Of a stretch of 9,133 nucleotides of DNA, positions 5,663-9,133 are shown one piece after another. The first letter of the stretch is position 1; every line of letters begins with the position of its first letter. The translations under genes were made by a program, and so were the position numbers. The stretch is from JASJHI01 sp965371355 (GTDB lineage: Bacteria > Actinomycetota > Acidimicrobiia > Acidimicrobiales > Ilumatobacteraceae). The notes below the pieces were generated by a model that did no database searches, was not told the DNA's origin, and saw only the letters and a program-made list of their open reading frames with translations. The DNA lies in contig CBDUYD010000117.1 of the NCBI GenBank assembly GCA_965371355.1, positions 1 to 9,133 on the forward strand. The letters run 5' to 3'.

Positions 5663-7237
5663 TCACGCGAGTGCGGGCACCGCCTCGGTGAGGCCCTCGC
5701 CCGGCTCACGGATCGGCGCGGTGCTCGATGTGAACTGCATCACCCCGTCGTCGACCGGCGCCTTGAGGAACCTCTTCTTGTCGATCGAGTATTTCTGCGG
5801 GTTCGTCCACGGCTCGCGATCGCCCTGCCTCGGGAACATCGGCATCGCCCGCTGCATGTAGCCGGATGAGAAATCCTTGATCCAGTCGCCTGCGGGCATG
5901 TCGTGATCGGAGTCGCGCAGCCGCGGTGTGCACTGCACCGCGCCGACATCTTCCATGTGGTTGAGCAGCCGGCAGACGTACTCGGCGATCAGGTCGGCGC
6001 GCAACGTCCACGAGGCGTTCACATAACCGAACGAGCACGCGAGGTTTGGCACGTCGGAGTAGGCGAAGCCCTTGTAGGTCCAAGCCTTGGAGAAGTCGAT
6101 CGGCTCGCCGTCGACCACGAACTCGGCCTCGCCGAGGGTCACGAGTTTCAGTCCGGTCGCCGTGATGATGATGTCGGCCTCGAGCGTCTCGCCCGATTCG
6201 AGCGCGATGCCGGTCTCGGTGAAGTTGCTGATCTGGTCGGTGACCACCGACGCCTTGCCGGAGTTGATCGCCTCGAACAGGTCGCCGTTGGGGATCAGGC
6301 AGAGCCGCTGATCCCACGGGTTGTACGACGGCGTGAAGTGCGCGTCGACGTCGAACTCGGGCCCCAGTGCCTTGCGTACCTCGTTCAGCAGCAACTCCTT
6401 GACCTTCTCGGGATCGTCGCGCGTCTTCTTGTACCCGAGTTGCTGGAGCGTGACGTTCTTGGCGCGGGTGATCTTGTAGGCGATGTCGTCGGGGAGGAAC
6501 TTTCGCAGCCTGTTGGCGATCGCGTCGACGTCGGGCCGCGACACGACGTAGGTCGGTGACCGCTGGAGCATCGTGATGTGTTCGACGGCCTCGGCCATCG
6601 CCGGCACCATCGTCATCGCCGTCGCACCCGAGCCGATGATGACGACACGCTTGCCCTCGTAGTCGAGGTCTTCGGGCCATTCCTGCGGGTGGATGATCTC
6701 ACCCTCGAAGCGATCGCGCCCTTCGAACTCCGGGAGATAGCCGCCCTTGTAGCTGTAGTAGCCCGAGCACATGTAGAGGTAGTTGCACGTGATCGTGACC
6801 TTCTCCGTGTCGTCGCCGTCGTCGCTGCCGTCCCTGTCGTGACCGTCGAGGGAACCTGTACTCGAACCGGGTCGCCGCGCCTCGACGGTCCAGCGTGCCT
6901 CGTCGCTCGACCACTCCGCGCGCTCGACGAGGTGTCCGAACCGGATGTGGTCGGCGATCGCGTTCTCGGCCACTGTCTCACGGAGGTACTCCATGATCGA
7001 GGGACCGTCGGCGATCGCCTGCTCGGCGACCCAGGGCTTGAAGCTGAACCCGAGGGTGTGCATGTCGCTGTCGGAGCGGATTCCGGGGTAGCGGAAGACG
7101 TCCCACGTGCCTCCGATGTCGTCGCGGCCCTCGAGGATGGTGAAGCTCCGACCCGGGCAGTTCTCCTTCAGGTGGTACGCCGCGCCGATGCCGGAGATCC
7201 CCGCGCCGACGATCAGCACATCGAAGTGTTCAGCCAT
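5663..7237 (-). CDS. EthA-like flavin-containing Baeyer-Villiger monooxygenase
   Basis: 524 aa. FAD- and NADPH-dependent class B monooxygenases of this type insert one oxygen atom next to a ketone or onto a heteroatom. Motifs are the FAD-binding GAGISG (11-16), IGGTWD (41-46) and FRYPGIRSDSDM (48-59), the BVMO fingerprint F-x-G-x3-H-x3-W-P (F177 to P188, FEGEIIHPQEWP), the NADPH-binding GSGATA (202-207) and ATGL (360-363). PHYNPWDQRLC-like sequence at about 304-313 and NASWTL at 407-412 match what I recall of Mycobacterium tuberculosis EthA very closely. An Asp/Gly-rich insertion at about 124-145 is absent from EthA. The start is firm: GGAGGAG (7246-7252) lies 8 nt before the ATG. A palindrome upstream could be an operator; EthA itself is controlled by the TetR-type EthR, but no regulator gene lies in this window. 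The native substrate is unknown. Confidence 0.93.
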   Translation of the reverse strand: MAEHFDVLIVGAGISGIGAAYHLKENCPGRSFTILEGRDDIGGTWDVFRYPGIRSDSDMHTLGFSFKPWVAEQAIADGPSIMEYLRETVAENAIADHIRFGHLVERAEWSSDEARWTVEARRPGSSTGSLDGHDRDGSDDGDDTEKVTITCNYLYMCSGYYSYKGGYLPEFEGRDRFEGEIIHPQEWPEDLDYEGKRVVIIGSGATAMTMVPAMAEAVEHITMLQRSPTYVVSRPDVDAIANRLRKFLPDDIAYKITRAKNVTLQQLGYKKTRDDPEKVKELLLNEVRKALGPEFDVDAHFTPSYNPWDQRLCLIPNGDLFEAINSGKASVVTDQISNFTETGIALESGETLEADIIITATGLKLVTLGEAEFVVDGEPIDFSKAWTYKGFAYSDVPNLACSFGYVNASWTLRADLIAEYVCRLLNHMEDVGAVQCTPRLRDSDHDMPAGDWIKDFSSGYMQRAMPMFPRQGDREPWTNPQKYSIDKKRFLKAPVDDGVMQFTSSTAPIREPGEGLTEAVPALA

Positions 7238-7245
7238 GTCGATCT

Positions 7246-7252
7246 CTCCTCC
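7246..7252 (-). promoter_or_regulatory. Strong Shine-Dalgarno GGAGGAG of the monooxygenase gene
   Basis: GGAGGAG with 8-nt spacing to ATG 7237 fixes the start. It contrasts with most neighbouring genes, which appear leaderless, so this mRNA should have a 5' untranslated leader of roughly 40 nt. Confidence 0.8.
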
Positions 7253-7281
7253 GCCGCGAGAGGGGGTGCGCAGCGATGGGG

Positions 7282-7297
7282 CGAACGATATCGCTCG
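7282..7297. promoter_or_regulatory. 16-bp palindrome overlapping a -10 box upstream of the monooxygenase gene
   Basis: CGAACGATATCGCTCG is an inverted repeat with one mismatched pair (CGAnCGAT/ATCGnTCG). On the minus strand it contains TATCGT (7285-7290), a TANNNT -10 candidate for the monooxygenase gene. An operator laid over a -10 box is a typical repressor arrangement. The repressor is not in the window. The 8-bp core CGATATCG recurs at 7486-7493 without the symmetric flanks. Confidence 0.4.
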
Positions 7298-7363
7298 GGC
7301 TCCTGCGACCGCTGGTCGGGAGCGTGTCCGGGCGCCATCGGACCCACAGGAGATGGCGACCTC

Positions 7364-7510
7364 TCAGATCTCACCGACGAGGTCCCGCGGCCGTTGTTGC
7401 TGCACGGCGGACACCTCGATCTCCCCGAACAGCCTCACGGAAATCCTCGGCTGGCTGCACGAGTACGGCGACTGCCGGCGCGAGGCGATATCGATGGCGT
7501 CCGCGGCCAC
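7364..7510 (-). CDS. Possible small ORF (48 aa), or detached C-terminal tail of the kinase frame
   Basis: Directly after the kinase's TAG the same frame continues from a GTG for 48 codons to TGA (7364-7366). Hand-counted G/C is about 67%, 48% and 92% at codon positions 1, 2 and 3, the pattern of real high-GC coding sequence on this strand rather than of its antisense. The product starts VAADAIDIASRRQSP and contains RISVRLFGEIEVS. No family was recognised with confidence. It may be an independent small gene, a tail removed by a nonsense change, or rare stop readthrough. No Shine-Dalgarno sequence or -10 box marks the GTG. The remaining 126 bp to the monooxygenase ATG lose the codon bias and hold that gene's likely promoter and ribosome-binding site. 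Confidence 0.3.
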   Translation of the reverse strand: MAADAIDIASRRQSPYSCSQPRISVRLFGEIEVSAVQQQRPRDLVGEI

Positions 7511-8362
7511 CTACCGCGATGCGATCAGTGCCGCTGCCGCGTGGTGGCCCGCATCACAGGCGGCCACCGGATCGTCTCTCCAACCGGGTCCGGTCGCCGG
7601 CGCGTATGTGAGGAATCCAGCGGCGAACGCGTCGCCCGCACCGGTCGTGTCGGTCACCCACCCGACCGGATCCGCCGGGATCTCGACGGCGACCGATCCG
7701 GGCACGTGGAGCAGAGCGGGCCGCGACCCCCGCTTGACGATGGTGATCGCTCCGGCGAGTGATGAGGTCACGGCGAGCGCACGGGCCTCGACCTCGTTGG
7801 CGAAGATCACCTGCGGTGCGAGGCGCCGCAGCAGTTCGACGACCTCCGGGGGCCCGTACGACGTGATGACGGACTCGGACGACACGTCGATCGACACGAT
7901 GATCCCACGGTCGTGCGCCCATCCGATCACGGTTTGGGCGGTCTCGGAGATCGGTGCTTCGGCGAGCGAATAGAAGGGCACGTGCAGAGCGTCGATGCCG
8001 TCGAGCCAGCCCGGATCGGGGTCGACGAGAGCGAGACAGGCGCGCCGGTCGGTGAACATCGTGCGCTCGCCGAGTTCGTCGACGAGGACCACGATCGTGC
8101 CGGTCTCGCCGGAGAAACGGACCGGGCCGGTGTCGACCCCGGCGCTGGAGAGCTCGTTGACGAGCGAACGGCCGATGTCATCATCGCCAACCTGTCCGAT
8201 GAAGCGGGCGGGAGAGCCCTGGCGGGCGGCGACGGCCGCCACCCGGGACGCGCTGCCGCCGCGGCGGCGAACGATGACGGCGGCGGTGTCCGAGGCGGGA
8301 TTGACCGATTCGCGCTGCGACACGATGACGTCCTCGAGCAGATCGCCCAGGGCTGCGAGCAT
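7511..8362 (-). CDS. PfkB/ribokinase-family carbohydrate kinase
   Basis: 283 aa from ATG 8362. It phosphorylates a sugar, nucleoside or related alcohol with ATP. Visible features are the N-terminal LGDLLEDVIV strand (5-14), the substrate-side GGSASRVA (35-42; the usual Asn of the GG-x3-N block is replaced by Arg), FIGQVGDDDIG (54-64), FANEVEA (187-193) and the PfkB signature DTTGAGDAFAAGF (238-250) with catalytic Asp244 and the GAGD anion hole. The protein ends at HHAAAALIASR, where PfkB domains normally end, so it looks complete. The frame is open 16 codons further upstream, but family alignment from memory and a TATCGT box 6 nt before ATG 8362 favour this start. The substrate cannot be assigned from sequence alone. 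It is divergent from the VOC gene. Confidence 0.88.
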   Translation of the reverse strand: MLAALGDLLEDVIVSQRESVNPASDTAAVIVRRRGGSASRVAAVAARQGSPARFIGQVGDDDIGRSLVNELSSAGVDTGPVRFSGETGTIVVLVDELGERTMFTDRRACLALVDPDPGWLDGIDALHVPFYSLAEAPISETAQTVIGWAHDRGIIVSIDVSSESVITSYGPPEVVELLRRLAPQVIFANEVEARALAVTSSLAGAITIVKRGSRPALLHVPGSVAVEIPADPVGWVTDTTGAGDAFAAGFLTYAPATGPGWRDDPVAACDAGHHAAAALIASR

Positions 8363-8368
8363 CGCGTG

Positions 8369-8374
8369 ACGATA
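8369..8374 (-). promoter_or_regulatory. -10 box TATCGT for the PfkB kinase gene (leaderless)
   Basis: TATCGT is followed by 6 nt and ATG 8362. This decides the start in favour of 8362 over the upstream ATG at 8410. It forms a divergent pair with the box at 8420-8425. Confidence 0.5.
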
Positions 8375-8419
8375 GGTCGTCCGTCTGCCGACGAGACGAT
8401 GCTGGCGCACCGGGCTGGC

Positions 8420-8425
8420 TACCGT
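8420..8425 (+). promoter_or_regulatory. -10 box TACCGT upstream of the mini-ORF and VOC gene
   Basis: TACCGT is followed by 6 nt and ATG 8432, a leaderless arrangement. The predicted start points of this promoter and the kinase promoter are about 70 bp apart. No clear -35 hexamer is visible. Confidence 0.5.
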
Positions 8426-8431
8426 TGCGCC

Positions 8432-8464
8432 ATGTCGATGAGACAGATCGTGCGGGTGAGATGA
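8432..8464 (+). CDS. Leaderless 10-aa mini-ORF overlapping the VOC gene start
   Basis: The ATG lies 6 nt after TACCGT. The product is MSMRQIVRVR. Two of its three Arg codons are AGA, a codon usually rare in high-GC actinobacteria, and the last AGA directly precedes the stop. Its TGA (8462-8464) overlaps the VOC gene's ATG (8461-8463) as ATGA. A leader or coupling peptide is inferred. The alternative is that this is simply a 29-nt 5' untranslated region. Confidence 0.4.
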   Translation: MSMRQIVRVR

Positions 8465-9123
8465 TCCGCTTACGCCAGGTCGCCCTCGTCGCGACCGAAC
8501 TCGACGCCGTGGTCGCCGAACTCTGCGACACGTTCGCCCTGCGCGTCTGCTTCAACGATCCGGGTGTGAGGGCCTTCGGGCTCCACAACGCCCTCATGAT
8601 GATCGGCGACCAGTTTCTCGAAGTCGTCTCACCGCTCGAAGAGGGCACGACCGCCGGTCGGCTCCTCGACAAGCGCTCGGGCGACGGTGGGTACATGGCG
8701 ATCTACGAGGTCGATGATCTCGACCGTCGGGTCGAGCATCTCTCGGCGCACGACGTTCGGATCGTGTGGTCTGGCGATCTTGCCGACATCCGCGGCCGTC
8801 ATCTCCATCCCCGCGACGTCGGGGGCGCGCTCGTCTCGATCGACCAGCCCGTACCGAACGGGAGTTGGCGCTGGGGTGGCCCCGACTGGGTCGCCCACCA
8901 CGAAACGTCGGTCGTGTCCGGCATCGCCGGTATCAGCGTCGCCGCGGCCGATACCGATGCCATGCGATCGCGGTGGGAGGAACTGGGGCTCGACGTCGCC
9001 GTCCGCTTCGTCGACACCTCACCGCGCGGCGAGGGCATCGATGGCGTCGACCTCGTCGCCACCGATCGCGATCGGGTCGGCGAGGTGCACACGATCTGCG
9101 GCACGACGTTCACCCTCGTCTGA
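8461..9123 (+). CDS. VOC / glyoxalase-like domain protein
   Basis: 220 aa from ATG 8461. It has two βαβββ-like halves: the first at about 1-128 (LRQVALVATELDAVVAEL, then FGLHNALMMIGDQFLEVVSP with E54, then GGYMAIYEVDDLD and RHLHPRDVGGALVSID) and the second at about 150-220 (ISGIAGISVAAADTDAM-like start, ending in TFTLV). The pattern is that of the glyoxalase/bleomycin resistance/dioxygenase (VOC) superfamily, close to the Glyoxalase-like (PF13468-type) branch, where paired modules bind a divalent metal through His/Glu. The function may be a lyase, isomerase, dioxygenase or binding role; the reaction is unknown. A TTG at 8425 would add 12 codons but lies inside the -10 box. There is no well-spaced Shine-Dalgarno sequence, so translation may depend on the overlapping mini-ORF. 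It ends 10 bp before the right edge. Confidence 0.82.
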   Translation: MIRLRQVALVATELDAVVAELCDTFALRVCFNDPGVRAFGLHNALMMIGDQFLEVVSPLEEGTTAGRLLDKRSGDGGYMAIYEVDDLDRRVEHLSAHDVRIVWSGDLADIRGRHLHPRDVGGALVSIDQPVPNGSWRWGGPDWVAHHETSVVSGIAGISVAAADTDAMRSRWEELGLDVAVRFVDTSPRGEGIDGVDLVATDRDRVGEVHTICGTTFTLV

Positions 9124-9133
9124 GCTCCGCACG

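Noticed and set aside
7238..7510. Riboswitch or structured RNA upstream of the monooxygenase gene
   Set aside because: No known aptamer consensus was recognised. Part of the stretch looks protein-coding and the rest holds a promoter and Shine-Dalgarno sequence.
8363..8410. 16-residue upstream extension of the PfkB kinase
   Set aside because: The extension (MRQHRLVGRRTTYRHA) precedes the conserved first strand and spans the predicted -10 box.
8425..8460. TTG start at 8425 adding 12 residues to the VOC protein
   Set aside because: The TTG overlaps the -10 box and would not be in the mRNA. The domain begins at ATG 8461.

Overview
The window reads as chromosomal DNA of a high-GC actinomycete. 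The support is strong G/C preference at third codon positions, an EthA-type Baeyer-Villiger monooxygenase, and start codons placed 6-9 nt after TANNNT -10 boxes, which is the actinobacterial leaderless-mRNA pattern. An Acidimicrobiia (Ilumatobacter-like) source is a guess from overall style and is not shown by the sequence. No rRNA, tRNA, IS element, phage gene or CRISPR array was seen.

Layout, left to right. On the minus strand lie a PlsC/Sct1-like acyltransferase, cut by the left edge, and upstream of it a CREST/alkaline-ceramidase-like membrane hydrolase. A divergent promoter region separates these from a plus-strand flippase-like (LPG-synthase TM) membrane protein, which is preceded by a 25-codon leaderless ORF that overlaps its start by 4 nt. 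Convergent to it is a minus-strand membrane protein with a C-terminal RCK_C (TrkA_C) domain. The divergent gap between that gene and a plus-strand short-chain dehydrogenase is almost filled by about 2.8 tandem copies of a 72-bp hairpin-forming repeat. A CPBP-family intramembrane protease gene follows, ending in a perfect 12-bp inverted repeat next to the convergent minus-strand EthA-like monooxygenase gene. Further right, also on the minus strand, are a coding-like 48-codon stretch in the same frame as, and directly after the stop of, a PfkB sugar kinase gene. A second compact divergent promoter region leads to a plus-strand VOC/glyoxalase-like gene, again preceded by a tiny leaderless ORF (10 codons) with a 4-nt overlap.

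These are mostly single-gene or two-gene units with their own promoters. The acyltransferase, ceramidase-like protein and flippase-like protein at the left could form a lipid or envelope module, but that is inference from family and adjacency. The least ordinary signals are the two leaderless ORFs coupled by GTGA/ATGA overlaps, the 72-bp tandem hairpin array occupying a shared promoter region, and the coding-like stretch beyond the kinase stop codon.
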